From Myxocyprinus asiaticus (taxonomy: Eukaryota > Chordata > Actinopteri > Cypriniformes > Catostomidae): 64,000 nt of DNA. A model generated the notes under the pieces. The model worked only from the letters and a program-made list of their open reading frames with translations, was not told the origin of the DNA and searched no databases. Each line of letters starts with the position of its first letter. Position 1 is the first letter of the stretch. The stretch spans positions 24,712,931 to 24,776,930 of the forward strand of contig NC_059372.1 of the NCBI RefSeq assembly GCF_019703515.2, given 5' to 3'. The position numbers and the translations under genes are program-made. Positions 23,261 through 33,817 of the stretch are shown one piece after another.

Positions 23261-23636
23261 GTCCTGACCTGTATTATTATCGGCAGACAGATTATTCTAA
23301 GGTGATGGAAGTCAGCTGGAGCGCCCTCGGTACGGGAGTGGTGCACAAAGATGGGGATGGCGGCATTCGAGGAGATGTCATGTAGAGGGCTGGGGAACTT
23401 GGATTCATTTGATGGGAAGTGGGGCAACTATAGTTTTAAATGTGTGTGATTAGTATATTTTTTTACTTTTTTTTTTTTTTTTCTTTTTTTTTGTGTGACC
23501 ACAGGGATGTTTGTTGAGGGTCAGGGTGGGGTTGGGGGATTTGGAGGGGTAATAGTGGGGGTTAAATGTTGATTCTGTGAATATATGTTTTGCTTTTCTT
23601 TGTTAATTGTATGAATCAATAAAAACTGTTAATCAG

Positions 23637-23648
23637 AAAAATGTGACT
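23637..23648. repeat. Right target-site duplication of the L1-like element
   Basis: AAAAATGTGACT, identical to 18049-18060. Confidence 0.8.
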
Positions 23649-24350
23649 GGGTGTATCCAGGATCTGAAATCATCTAATGTTAAAGTAAAAGGTGAAGCCA
23701 CTGGACACTAGGAATATATTTAAATGAATACACCAATCCATGTATGAGGGCTGTGGTAGCACACTGAGGTTCTCACATGGAAGTCAAAGATCATGTGCAG
23801 TGGTGTTGAGAAACCAGGCCATTTGTCTTCCTCACACCAGCCCCTTGTGTGATGTGTCAGTCGTATAATCTTCAAAATGATACAACTGCAAGTGACTCGG
23901 AAGGATTAGAGAAGGAGATGATAGATGATCACATGCACCACCAGCTATTGGTGGACTATCAGTCCACTCCTCAATCCCACCTCCTGCATCCATCCACAGC
24001 TGCAGCTTTTTCCCCCAAACTCCAGGAGGCACTGTTGCTATAACATGAATTCAGAGTGTCGTTGATCAACCAAGTGAAAGAATTCTGAGGAATGCCATTC
24101 ATTTAGAATTTTGAAATAAATTAATATGACTTTGATTTGAGTGCCTCCACTGTGTCTTTTGTCTTTTAACTTCCTAAATCAGTATTAAATAGTGGTCAAT
24201 GTAGATCTTGCCCTCCTAACAATTTTTTAACAGACATAGAAAAGAGAACAAGAATTGGTGTGAATTTTCATTTTATTACCATGAAAAAATCTACATTTGA
24301 TGAAGTGCTGAAAACTGAAACTGATGCAATTTTTCAACATTTTGGTAATT
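23649..24350. other. Noncoding 5' flank of ephb2
   Basis: The part from about 23790 to 24045 is GC-richer, repeat-free and has an open frame of 64 codons, but no splice sites or known family. It might be a conserved noncoding element or an unannotated 5' exon. Nothing else was recognised. Confidence 0.3.
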
Positions 24351-24665
24351 TTTAAAATATTTTTTCTGTATTAATAATTTTGAATTATGATTTTTAATGT
24401 ATTTATAATTTATTATTATTATTACCATTGTTTTAATTGACATAATTGTATTGTTATTATCATGGCAATATTATTATAATATTACAATTATTATTATTGT
24501 TATTATTATTATTATAGTAATTATAATATTATTATTTTCCATGGTATTAAATTATATTAATTGTATTATTAATACCATGGTAATATGAATATATTACCAT
24601 TATTATTATATTATTTATTATTTAATTGTATTTTACCATTATAATTATTATTATTATTATTATCT
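24350..24665. repeat. ATT/ATA low-complexity tract
   Basis: More than 300 bp of degenerate (ATT)n with scattered ACCATGG motifs, lying directly upstream of the putative ephb2 promoter. Confidence 0.9.
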
Positions 24666-24834
24666 TCCAGACATCCCTCTTGAGCATCCCTCTTGTCATA
24701 GACACATTCCCGCCCCCTCGTCTGGGTTTCATTGGTTTCGTCCTAACTTGCTGTAGTTCTTCCAGTCCGCTGGGGTTTATTCGCGTGCTTGTGATGATAG
24801 TGTCTTCACAGATGGCCTACCGGACAAGTTTTCA
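24666..24834 (+). promoter_or_regulatory. Putative proximal promoter / 5' UTR of ephb2
   Basis: A sharp rise in GC follows the ATT tract. The region holds a GC box-like CCCGCCCCCT (24709-24718) and an inverted CCAAT box ATTGG (24731-24735), with no TATA box. It sits 150-170 bp upstream of the likely initiation codon. The transcription start site is not visible from sequence. Confidence 0.4.
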
Positions 24835-24882
24835 ATGAATATTCTGGGTCTTTACAGTCAAATGCCCAAATTTACGGCAATT

Positions 24883-24934
24883 ATGGATATAATTCGTTTG
24901 TTATGGATAGTACGGATTGTGTGGGCTGTTGAAG
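24883..24934 (+). CDS. ephb2: ephb2 exon 1: signal peptide of Eph receptor B2
   Basis: This coding exon has 17 codons plus one base and ends at the consensus donor GAAG|GTAAGA (GT at 24935-24936). From ATG at 24883 it reads MDIIRLLWIVRIVWAVE, a short basic-then-hydrophobic signal peptide ending in the VE that precedes the mature N-terminus in EphB receptors. The last G joins AT at the start of exon 2 to give VE-D-VLMDSTTATAELGW, equivalent to VEETLMDSTTATAELGW in mammalian EphB2. In-frame upstream ATGs at 24862 and 24835 could add 7 or 16 residues. I prefer 24883 because it gives a normal Eph signal-peptide length, but 24862 is possible. Intron 1 is 21.3 kb. Confidence 0.85.
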
Positions 24935-25346
24935 GTAAGAGCACGTGTCTCTGTCAAACGTGTGTGCTTGGAAAGGTCTGTTACTTTTTAGATTACATGA
25001 CACTTATGATATTCATCACATTAAGATGATTTATATTTGGATGAAGCCGCTTCTGGTATTTTTACAGTCGTGTTAAAACATTTCAAGTTCCGTTTACATT
25101 AAAGTGCACTGAAAGCAGGTGCAATGCAACTGTCACCTGGAAATAAATGTTTTTAATTGGATCAACTATTAACTTCCATATCTATACGAACTGTGTGATT
25201 CATTTAAGCAGCACGGCTTTGTCCAATAAGAGCAAAAGTTAAGCAATATTATCGGGTCTCTGTGTTTTTCTCATAGAATGATACATCTTCATTAACATTT
25301 TAGAACGCACAGACTCTAGTGAGATGCCCACATAGACAGCATTTTT

Positions 25347-25678
25347 GGGGCCGTTCATACCGAACACGCTACAAAAAAAACAAAAAACAAAAAAAAAAAC
25401 AACGCAGGATTGTCGAGACGCGCTTTTAAAAGTTGACATTTTTTTATTTATTTTTTTTTTATTATTTTTTTTTTACGTCGTACTGATTCTAAAAAAACGA
25501 CTCTCCTGCGCAAAACGCTGAAATAAATAATAATAATAAAAAATAAAAATAAAAACAGCTGGACGAGGCGAAACGGTCAAAGACGTCCGTCTATTGCATG
25601 TTTACATAGAATAACAAAGAGCGAAAAAAGAAAAAGTGCGCGGACGGACACAAAAACGCGTTCGGTGTGAACGGTGCC
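25347..25678. mobile_element. Short inverted-repeat MITE
   Basis: The left end GGGGCCGTTCATACCGAACACG and the right end CGCGTTCGGTGTGAACGGTGCC are inverted repeats. The 330-bp interior is A/T-homopolymer-rich and noncoding. I could not see a clean target duplication. Confidence 0.6.
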
Positions 25679-26269
25679 AAGATGTTATCTACTGTAGGGA
25701 GGCAGCTCACTTTGTTTTGAGACGGCGCGACAGTATTCTAAACGACAATAACTAAACATTTTCTTTATTAGAAGTGTCAGAGTTGCCCGAACTGTTACTT
25801 AATATAGACTAATCTCAACATTTCATGAGTCACACCTTTTCCATAATTCATTTGAATTATTTTAGTCTTTCATTCATCAGTCTCATGTATAATGAGCTGC
25901 ACAACCGCGCTTCCGGCGCATGGGCCATTGTCCCACATTTCTGTCTGGAGCTCTACATCAGCACCTCATTACCTGAGACCATCAGGATAACAGCAATTAA
26001 ACCATCCAACATACAGAATAAACACTCATCTCTTTTAAAACACCAATGATGCTTTATTGAGATAGCCTTTTACATATTTGGATAAATATAGGGATATAAT
26101 TAGGTTATGTGTGCAGATGACTTGGAAAGTAAGTGGAAAACGTTAATTTCATGAAACATCTTATGTTATTGAGAGTCGAGCAGTGTGCCTCCCAAATGAA
26201 TGTCCTTCCTGCCCAGGTCTTTGAGTATGGGTCTTGGTGTACCTGTTGCAGCATGTACTTTCTGAGCAA
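25679..26269. other. Intronic, nothing recognised
   Basis: No repeat end, exon or motif could be supported. Confidence 0.35.
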
Positions 26270-27184
26270 TTAAAGGGATAATTCATCAAAAAAAAAAAGA
26301 AAAGAAAATTCCTGTAATTATTTACTCACCCTCATGTTGTTCCAAACCTAAATTACTTTCTTTGCTCTGTGGAACACAAAAGGAGATATTAGGCAAAATG
26401 ACAGCCTCAGTCACCTTGCACTTTAATTGTATTATTATTATTATTATTATTTTTCAAACAATAAAAGTGAATGGTGACTGAGGCTGTCATTTTGCCTAAT
26501 ATCCCTGTGGTGGGTGGGGCGGAGCCGAGCGGCGTCTGGGCAGAGCGAGGCCGGTAAGATAAGTGGCAAATGACTTTCATCTGTGTGCCACACCGGTCTC
26601 GCGTTCCAGCGAGGGGCGGCGGGAGTACTTAAGGAGAGAGATGAGCTAGCCGGCCCCAGCATCCTCCTTTCCACGAACTGTTACACTGGTGCCGAAACCC
26701 GGGAAGGAAGGATGCGCCGTCCAAGGAGTCGTCGCCACTGACTGGGGTCTCGACGCTGAGGGAGTGTTCAATCCGGTGGAGCTAGAGCCCCGTGTCAACT
26801 GGCAACCAGAAGGAATGGCTAAGGGGTCCAGTGCCATCATCCAGCATCGCGAACGGAAGCAGGACAGCGGGCCGAGGTCCACTTGATGACGTATCTGGGA
26901 CCGGCGAGCTCCTCTCTCTCTTTCCTCTCTCCTCTCTCTCCCCTCTCTGCTTTCTCTCCACTTTTGTTATTCCCGCCACCCCTCGCTGGAACGTGAGACC
27001 GGTGTGGCACGCAGGTGAAAGTCATTCGCCACTTCCCGGCCTTGCTCTGCCCAGACGACACTCGGCTCTGCCCCGCCCACCACAATCTCCTTTTGTGCTC
27101 CACGGAAGAAAGAAAGTCATACGGGTTTGGAACAACAAGAGGATGAGTGAAAGAGTTTTCATTTTTGGGAGAACTACCCCTTTA
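26270..27184. mobile_element. Palindromic TTAA MITE carrying an inverted-LTR element
   Basis: The left arm is TTAAAGGGATAATTCATC, then ACTCACCCTCATGTTGTTCC and GTGGAACACAAAAGGAGATA. The right arm (27085-27184) is the inverse, ending GGAGAACTACCCCTTTA. The short loop has GTGAATGGTGACTGAGGC in both orientations. The arms are separated by the insertion at 26506-27084. Confidence 0.75.
26506..27084 (+). mobile_element. Small retroelement with inverted LTRs and a tRNA-Phe primer-binding site
   Basis: A left LTR-like arm (26506-26685, TGTGGTGGG through GTTACA) is followed one base later by TGGTGCCGAAACCCGGGA (26687-26704). That is the exact complement of the last 18 nt of vertebrate tRNA-Phe including CCA. 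The right end is the same LTR in inverted orientation (27084 back to about 26880, with a GA/TC-rich expansion at 26915-26960). It is flanked by ATCCC / ATCTC, a likely 5-bp duplication. No gag or pol is present. The internal frame of about 65 codons has no recognised domain. Confidence 0.6.
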
Positions 27185-28065
27185 TATGATTTTCATCATC
27201 ATCATCATCATATTTTTTACTTTTTTGGAGGTGCACTCAGTGATTATGGTTCATCCATATTTCTTACAATCTGTTGTATGAAAATTTTCCTGATGAAAAT
27301 CTGAAGAAAAAACATGATCTTACACTGTCTTTTACATTCTGATGATAAACCTGAAACAGCAACCTCCAAGCTTGGTAACAGCATGATAAAATCAAATAAT
27401 CTATTCCTGTTTGTTTGGTCTTTCTAATAGATTTCAGGAGGAAAGGCCCATGTATTACACTTCAGACCAGATACAGATCTTATACAGAGCAAAATAATAG
27501 TTTACAGCTTCTGAGACACGTCTTGGAATGTGACTAAGAAGGACATGGATATTTCCGCAAGTGAATGGAAATGTCTGTGTGAATTATAATCCTGTTGGAC
27601 TAATCTAGTGAATCTGTGCTGTTTCAATTTTGTTCACTGAGTTGTTCATTTGTCCATGGGCAGTGAGTAAATTAATCACTTTAATGTGAAGAAAATACAA
27701 AGAGGCTCTAACAAATGCTGGACTGCCACATAAGTTCCAGCTCTTTTTTGTTCTGTCAATCATGTTTCGAGCTATAATGACAGGACTGCAGAAAATCAGA
27801 TCCCCTATAAGTTTATAGACAATATACTATGCATATATTATAGGAGGACTGCATTAGTGGTCTGTTGTTTGTTGTGTTAGGAACAACACAATTTGTAATT
27901 TTCACAGAATGTACGCACAGATCTCCCATTGACCCATACTATAAAATCACCTCAGGGCATGAGGGAATTTGTTTATTTTACTGTATGTTGTAAAGCTTGA
28001 GCATCTTTTTTATTTAAATGTATCTTGCAGTCTCCATCAGATTTTGTTTGTTGATTTGGAATATT
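27185..28065. other. Intronic, mostly unassigned
   Basis: A stray end of the GGTGCACTCAGT MITE family occurs at about 27229-27245. Nothing else was recognised. Confidence 0.4.
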
Positions 28066-28072
28066 TTATATA

Positions 28073-28122
<50 letters not shown>
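28066..28122. repeat. (TA)n microsatellite
   Basis: A direct run of TA dinucleotides. Confidence 0.9.
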
Positions 28123-28124
<2 letters not shown>

Positions 28125-28227
28125 CAGGGACCCCCAATAGACACTATAAAAGTGAAACTATCCAGTTGTTGCCTTTAGGAGCTATTTTCTACATGATGAT
28201 CCTTAAAATAACTTTTGTTAATGTTAC

Positions 28228-28340
28228 ATTAAGGGATAGCTCACCCAAAAAGGAAATTCATAATAAAAGTCATAATCACCCTCATGATGTTTCAAACCTA
28301 TATGACTTTCTTCTGTGGAATACAAAAAAAGATGTTAAGT
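28228..28340. mobile_element. One arm of a TTAA-type palindromic MITE
   Basis: AAGGGATAGCTCACCCAAAA through ATCACCCTCATGATGTTTCA and TGACTTTCTTCTGTGGAATA. The opposite arm is absent and a SINE follows. Confidence 0.65.
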
Positions 28341-28360
28341 AGTGTATAAAGTTCACATTG

Positions 28361-28660
28361 CCATCAACCCGCTCATCTTATCATGTGGCTTGTTGAGCGT
28401 GTTACCACGGAGACATAACGCTTGTGGCCCACGCCATCCACCGTGGCATCTACGCACAACTTACCACGTCCCACCAAGAGCGAACCACATTATAGCGATC
28501 ATGAGGAGGTTACACCGTGTGACTCTACCCTCCCTAGCAACCGTGCCAATTTGGTTGATTAGGAGACCTGGCTGGAGTCACACAGCATGCCCTGGGATTC
28601 GAACTCGCGAACTCCAGGGGTGGTAGTCAGCGTCTTTACTACTGAGCTACCCAGGCCCCC
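28361..28660 (-). mobile_element. tRNA-derived SINE (copy 2), tail end truncated
   Basis: The minus-strand tRNA-like head is GGGGGCCTGGGTAGCTCAGT with the B-box-like GCGAGTTCGAATCCCAGG. About 300 bp is present. The end of the body and the A-tail seen in copies 1 and 3 are missing. Confidence 0.85.
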
Positions 28661-29139
28661 TAGTTTAAACACATTTTTAAAAGTTTTAAGTTTGATGGTT
28701 ATACAGACATTACTGTAACGTGTAGGTGCTGAACAGAATGAACCAGGAGCAGCGGTAACAGTTCCAAAAATATTTATTTATAAAGTCAGCAATGCGCCAT
28801 CACTCAAAGTAGAATAGTGTTTTCGTCAGTGGAGTGTGTGCATCGTGGAAGTCAGGAGGAGCTTGGCAGAATCCTCCATAGAAGCCTGGTGATGAGAGAG
28901 ATGCCCAGCGGACAATGTGAGCAACACAGAAGTGTAGATCCTCATCTTGAAAACACTGTCCACAGATGAATGTGCTTCCTTGTTTAATAGCGAAGTTATC
29001 TTCTTCGCGTATAATTGCCTGAACCCACCAAACTTGTACACAGTTCAGCATCTTTTGAAAAATTCATGGAAACACAAATCCAGATGTTTTCTTTAAGAAT
29101 TTGTGCAAATAGGAACACTGTAGTGGCACTGGTTATTAC
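28661..29139 (-). other. Intronic sequence with a degenerate THAP-like frame
   Basis: On the minus strand 29051-28930 reads WWVQAIIREEDNFAIKQGST followed by FICGQCFQDEDLHF. The spacing of W, R, F and the C-x-x-C/H-F block resembles the second half of a THAP zinc finger (usually CxxHF; here the His is Cys). It could be a remnant of a P-element-like transposase or a THAP gene copy. There are no splice sites and no upstream C-x-C half. Confidence 0.25.
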
Positions 29140-29533
29140 TAGAGGTTGACCGATAGTGGATTTTGCTGATACGATAACTAAGGTGGTGGAAAAGGCAGAT
29201 AACTCGGCCAATAGTTTTTAAAATTAATTTACAGAATGTCAAAAAAATTCTTATTCTTTGTTATGGCAGGCAAAGAAAAAGAGTCCAAAATGAATAAAAT
29301 CCCCGATGCAGTTTTTAGTTCAACCAAAATCCCAATAACCAGAATAAATTAAGATTTGGTGCATAATACGGGACTTTTAAGTATAAACAAGCCCGAAACA
29401 ATGGAGACTCTTAGTTTTTTTTATTATTTCATCATTTCAAAATATCTGTCGATAGTTGCCGATAACCTAAAGTTCCAAAAAGCAACTATCGGCACCGATT
29501 AATTTGTAAAACCGATATATCGGTCTACCTCTT
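29140..29533. mobile_element. hAT-type MITE with 8-bp target duplication
   Basis: The ends are TAGAGGTTGACCGATA and (inverted) AAGAGGTAGACCGATATA. The flanking 8-mers are GTTATTAC (29132-29139) and GCTATTAC (29534-29541), one mismatch. It is 394 bp, noncoding, with a second GCCGATA/TATCGG inverted motif inside each end. Confidence 0.75.
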
Positions 29534-30359
29534 GCTATTACTGTTCTTCCCGATCGCCGCAATTGTTTACCCAACTATGATGACTTCTGTTTTGCGAATG
29601 CAGAAGTGTGAAAAGGGTCCTTAAAAGGCCATGTGTGGATTTATTTACATTAGAATTTTTGAGAATTGGAATTTGAATGAATGAGAATTCCGTTGGCCCA
29701 TATTTAACATTCCGTCAATGTAAGGCTACGTCAAAAGTCTTTTTAGTAAGTCAGTCCACTGGCAGCCATCTTTGGAATGCTCCCGGGCAGCTATTTTTCT
29801 ATGTACACAAGTGGCATACAAGTGCAGCTTCTGTCTTCTTGAATAGGGAAAGACCAAAATCTCCAAAATGGTTGGTCAAGATTACGATCAAAGCAATATT
29901 TCAAATCATCAGGGGTTTTCAAAAAGCTCAGTTTTCACTGGACAAAAATGCTGTCTCAGTGTGAATGGAATGCCAAAACTTAGCAAAATGAATGCGGTTT
30001 CAGACGAAAACATATTATTAAGTCAATGCGACTTTCCGAGTTTTGATCATCCACTGTGCAATAAGCATTAGTCCAGTCAGTTAGAAAAGACATTGTACAC
30101 TTCAAGAACAGTCTGAAGGTCTGTGCTGAGTTTGGTGGATGTAACTTAAAAGCTCTAGGAGGAGTTTGAGAAATTCTGTTCTTGGTTTAGGGATTTTGAA
30201 AAAAAAAACTAAAAACAGTTTGTAGACTAAAAGTAATACATTTTGAAATGTAGATACTATTTTTGTACCATTTTTATACTTTTATCTGTCCACCATGGTC
30301 CCCTTACAGGACCTTTGTGGACCTCTAGGATTTCCATTAAAAAAGAAAACAGCAGTCAT
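29534..30359. other. Intronic, nothing recognised
   Basis: The 95-codon open frame at 29677-29964 has no splice sites or known domain. Confidence 0.35.
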
Positions 30360-31309
30360 TAGGGATGGGTGGATCGATACTAAAGTATCGATACTTCCGA
30401 TTCTGATGTGGTATCAATAATATCGATCCTCACATAAAAATATCGATTCTGAAGTTTTTTTTTTTTTTTTTTACAAGTGATCTTATTATTTAGATAACCT
30501 GAATATTAATGCATCTCATAAGCTTCAAAGTGGAAAAAAAAAATTATATGAGCGAATAACTGCATGGCACCGGAACTATTTTTTTTCTTCCACTCATCTT
30601 GACGTGCAGACATGCTAAAATACACTAGCAGTCACAGACAGCACTCACCTTTTCAGTCACAGCGCTCATTCAAAGAGGGAGCAGTGCTTTCCTGAGGTAA
30701 TGACAGAAAACAGCATCTGGAGTTATTCACAACAAGTAATGACAAACCTAGACATGACATGTATTATAATGGGCTTGTGTGACCATTTTTACAGTTTATT
30801 TAAATTGTTGTTAAAACATTGATAATGATCTGTAATCCTCGTTAATAAATGATACCCTTATGAAAACTACCCATGGATTTACTGTAGTAATACTGTATTA
30901 ACCATGACTAGTAACCACGACTGTAGTAACCATGTTTTGTTTTTCTTTTTGGCAGCAACCAAGGTATCGATACAATTAACCATGGTTTTACTACAGCATT
31001 ACTGTAGTATCCATTTGGTAACTTGGTTTTAGTAATAGTAACCCTATAATAATATCAATGGTTAATTTGAGGTTTTATATGTGGCTTATACTAACAAATT
31101 TTTAAAGGGTAAACAAAGCAGCCTAATAATTTTCTGTTTAGGCCCATACATATATAAAAAAAATTAAGTAATAATAAAGTTACTAATTTTATCCAAAGAA
31201 TTCGGAAAAATTAAATTTAAAAGAGGTATTGGTATCGATATCGGCGATATTGGCCTAAAAGTACTTGGTATCGGATTGAAAAGTAAATAAGTGGTATTGC
31301 CCATCCCTA
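30360..31309. mobile_element. hAT-type non-autonomous element with perfect 8-bp duplication
   Basis: The left end is TAGGGATGGGTGGATCGATA and the right end, inverted, is TAGGGATGGGCAATACCAC. GCAGTCAT flanks both sides exactly (30352-30359 and 31310-31317). The 950-bp interior is noncoding, with many TATCGATA motifs and a tract of ACCATG-type repeats (30870-31030). This size and duplication fit a deleted hAT element. Confidence 0.85.
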
Positions 31310-31317
31310 GCAGTCAT

Positions 31318-32474
31318 GTTTATCTTAGCAAGCACATGGGTGACAGTTGTTGGATCATGTGATCTCTGAGTGCATTGGGTCCATGTGACGTGTGTCATGC
31401 AGACCTCAGTGACTGCTGCACTCCCCCATCCCTCTTTGTTAGGAGCAAGACCTGCCTGTGGCTCCTCTGACATCTTTCCCAGCCTTTACATAAGCAGGGC
31501 AAACCTGACAAATTTCACTTATGCTAGACATCATCGGCTCAGGAACAGACAGAACAAACTGCATTTGAGATGAATTCATGAATTTATGGGGGACATGAAA
31601 CTGACAGTTTCCATATGGTCTGTTATGAAATTATTTAGCTGTTTTAAACGATTTACTTAAATTGTGACATTTACAATCATGTGATTCACTGATTTTTGTG
31701 AATTGTTTGTAATTGTGGGAGACTGGTGTAAGTTTTGCTGATGTTTGAACTCTAATTAATTGTTCTCATTAAGTCAGATTGAGTGATCATTAGATGATTT
31801 ACCCTGATTATTAACAGGTGAACATAATGATGTTTTTAATTGTAACAAAAGTACTTAAACTGATGTGTTGTCTGTTGATGTGTGCCTGACAAAGATCATT
31901 CTGATCAAAATGTTGCTGTGATTTTTAAATTAATAAAAGGAAGTAATTAAACAGTGTGCGGATCCACTTCAGTTTTATCTCTTATGAAATTACAAAAAAA
32001 ATTTCCACAGGCTTCCAAGATGTCAAAATGGTGAAATGATCAGGGATCCAAGAGGGACTTGCCATCTGCTTGACAATTTAATTATCCATATGTCTCTCAG
32101 TCTTGAGTATCATTTCATATAAAATAGGGTGAAATAGATTGTCCTCTTAATGTTCATTATTAGCCAGTTTGATTGTCTGCTGTGCACTGTTATTATTGAT
32201 TTAAACTCAAGCTATTATTGAGTGCAGAATTGAGGGTACAACACTTGTATGTGTAAGCAGTCAGAATCTCATCTACAAAATGTCAAAGTGTCAGCTGTTA
32301 TCGAGGAGCTATATCTCTCTAACTAGCCCACATATACGTGGGCAGACATAGTTCTCACCTCTCATTTATGCAATACGGTATGAGAGGCCTTTGCAGCTTT
32401 AATAAAACTGTTGCTGTGTATTAAAAAAATTTTAAGGATGCATTTTCATCAAAAATTGTTATTAAGACAATTAA
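31318..32474. other. Intronic, nothing recognised
   Basis: Ordinary AT-rich sequence; no repeat ends were identified. Confidence 0.35.
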
Positions 32475-33518
32475 TTAAAGGAATATTCCAGGTTGAATAC
32501 AAGTTAAGTTCAATTGACAACATTTGTGACATAATGTTAATAACCACACAAATTGGGCCACCACTGGAGTCGTGACTTCAGCCAGGTCTCCTAAGCAACC
32601 AAATTGGCCCGGTTGCTAGGGAGGGTAGAGTCACATGGGGTAACTTCCTGGTGGTCACTATAATGTGGTTCTTGCTCTCAGTGGGGCATGTGGTGAGTTG
32701 TGCGTGGATGTTGCGGAGAATAGCGTGAAGCCTCCACACACACTATGTCTCTGTGGTAACGCGCTCAACAAGCCACGTGATAAGATGCGCGGATTGACTG
32801 TCTCAGACACAGAGGCAACTGAGATTTGTCCTCCACCACCTGGATTGAGGCGATTCACTACGCCACCACGAGGACTTAGAGTGCATTGGGAATTGGGCAT
32901 TCCAAATTGGGGAGAAAAGGGGAGAAAATCCAAAAAAAATACATTAAATAAAAATAACCACAACATTTTTTTAATGTATTTATTTTTTTTATTTCAACCC
33001 ATCCCTCCTTTTCTTTAAAAAAAAAGCAAAAATCGAGGTTACAGTTTGGCTCCTGCAATGGAAGTGAATGGGGCCAATTTTTGGAGGGCTAAAGTCAGAA
33101 ATGTGAAGCTTCTAATTTTATAAAAGCACTTACATTAATTCTTCTTTTAAAACTCATGTATTGTTCAAGCTGTAAAGTTTTTCAATCATAATTTTTTACA
33201 GTCGTTTTAGGGTTTGTTGACGTTACATCATCATGGCAATGAAGTTGTAAAGTTGGATATAACTTTACACAGAAAAAGCGATTTTATCACACTAAAATCA
33301 TGTTAACATGCATATTGTTTGTCTTGAGGCTATACTTTTGAAACAGTGAGTATTTTAACGTTTACGGATTGGCCCCATTCACTTCCATTGTAAGTGTCTC
33401 ACTGCAACCTAGATTTTTGTTTTTTAAGAAAAGGAGGGACGAGTCGAAATACATTTTTGTGGTATTCAAATGCTGTCGATTGAGCTTAACTTGTATTGAA
33501 CCTGGAATATTCTTTTAA
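32475..33518. mobile_element. Palindromic TTAA MITE interrupted by a SINE
   Basis: The left end is TTAAAGGAATATTCCAGGTT and the right end (inverted) is TTAAAAGAATATTCCAGGTT. The arms share ACAAGTTAAG, CTCCTTTTCTT and AATGGAAGTGAATGGGGCC in opposite orientations. Without the SINE it is about 640 bp and forms one long hairpin. Confidence 0.8.
32549..32952 (+). mobile_element. tRNA-derived SINE (copy 3), head truncated, with 10-bp target duplication
   Basis: AATAACCACA at 32539-32548 is repeated at 32953-32962. The SINE body runs from near GACTTCAGCCAGGTCTCCTA to TTGGGGAGAAAAGGGGAG and an A-rich tail. The tRNA-like A and B boxes are missing, as after incomplete reverse transcription. Confidence 0.8.
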
Positions 33519-33817
33519 GCACCATTGTTCCACTAAAAGATAGTTCCTGACACTTTAACTAATAGTGACATGTACAAATTTATGTGTTTTTGTTTACGTA
33601 AGGTTATTAGTTGGCCTTTATGGATGCTGTGCAGTGATATACACTGTTAGGTAAACAGGGGTTTTGCGTCATAGCTGTTACTATTGTGTAGTTTTGCTGT
33701 GTTGGCCAATCAGTATCCAGGACTGAAACTATCCATCTTATATTTGGCGTTAAAGTACATACCTTTCCATTGTTTTAATATACAGTATTTAATTAATTTT
33801 AGGAAAAAGTAGCACAC
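33519..33817. other. Intronic, nothing recognised
   Basis: No structure was seen apart from the CACAC that borders the LTR to its right. Confidence 0.35.

Larger units (their letters stand above)
18061..23636 (+). mobile_element. L1/Tx1-like LINE, nearly full length, with target-site duplication
   Basis: The element is 5.58 kb and flanked by the exact 12-bp repeat AAAAATGTGACT. Order: a 139-bp 5' UTR (GAGTCACGTGACACCATGC), ORF1 from 18200, an intergenic region with 'TAGCGGCTGGAGTTTGTTTT' repeated three times (about 19136-19400), ORF2 from 19698 to about 23260, and a 3' UTR ending AATCAATAAAAACTGTTAAT. There is only a short A-rich end. Both ORFs are broken. A second copy of the same 5' end lies at 62801-64000. 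Confidence 0.9.

Noticed and set aside
23849..24043. 64-codon frame as an upstream exon of ephb2
   Set aside because: No splice sites in phase with exon 1 and no recognised similarity; kept only as a note in the flank entry.
26447..27304. Several overlapping frames of 65-170 codons
   Set aside because: They arise from GC-rich LTR arms and TC-rich tracts on both strands, with no domain or splice support.
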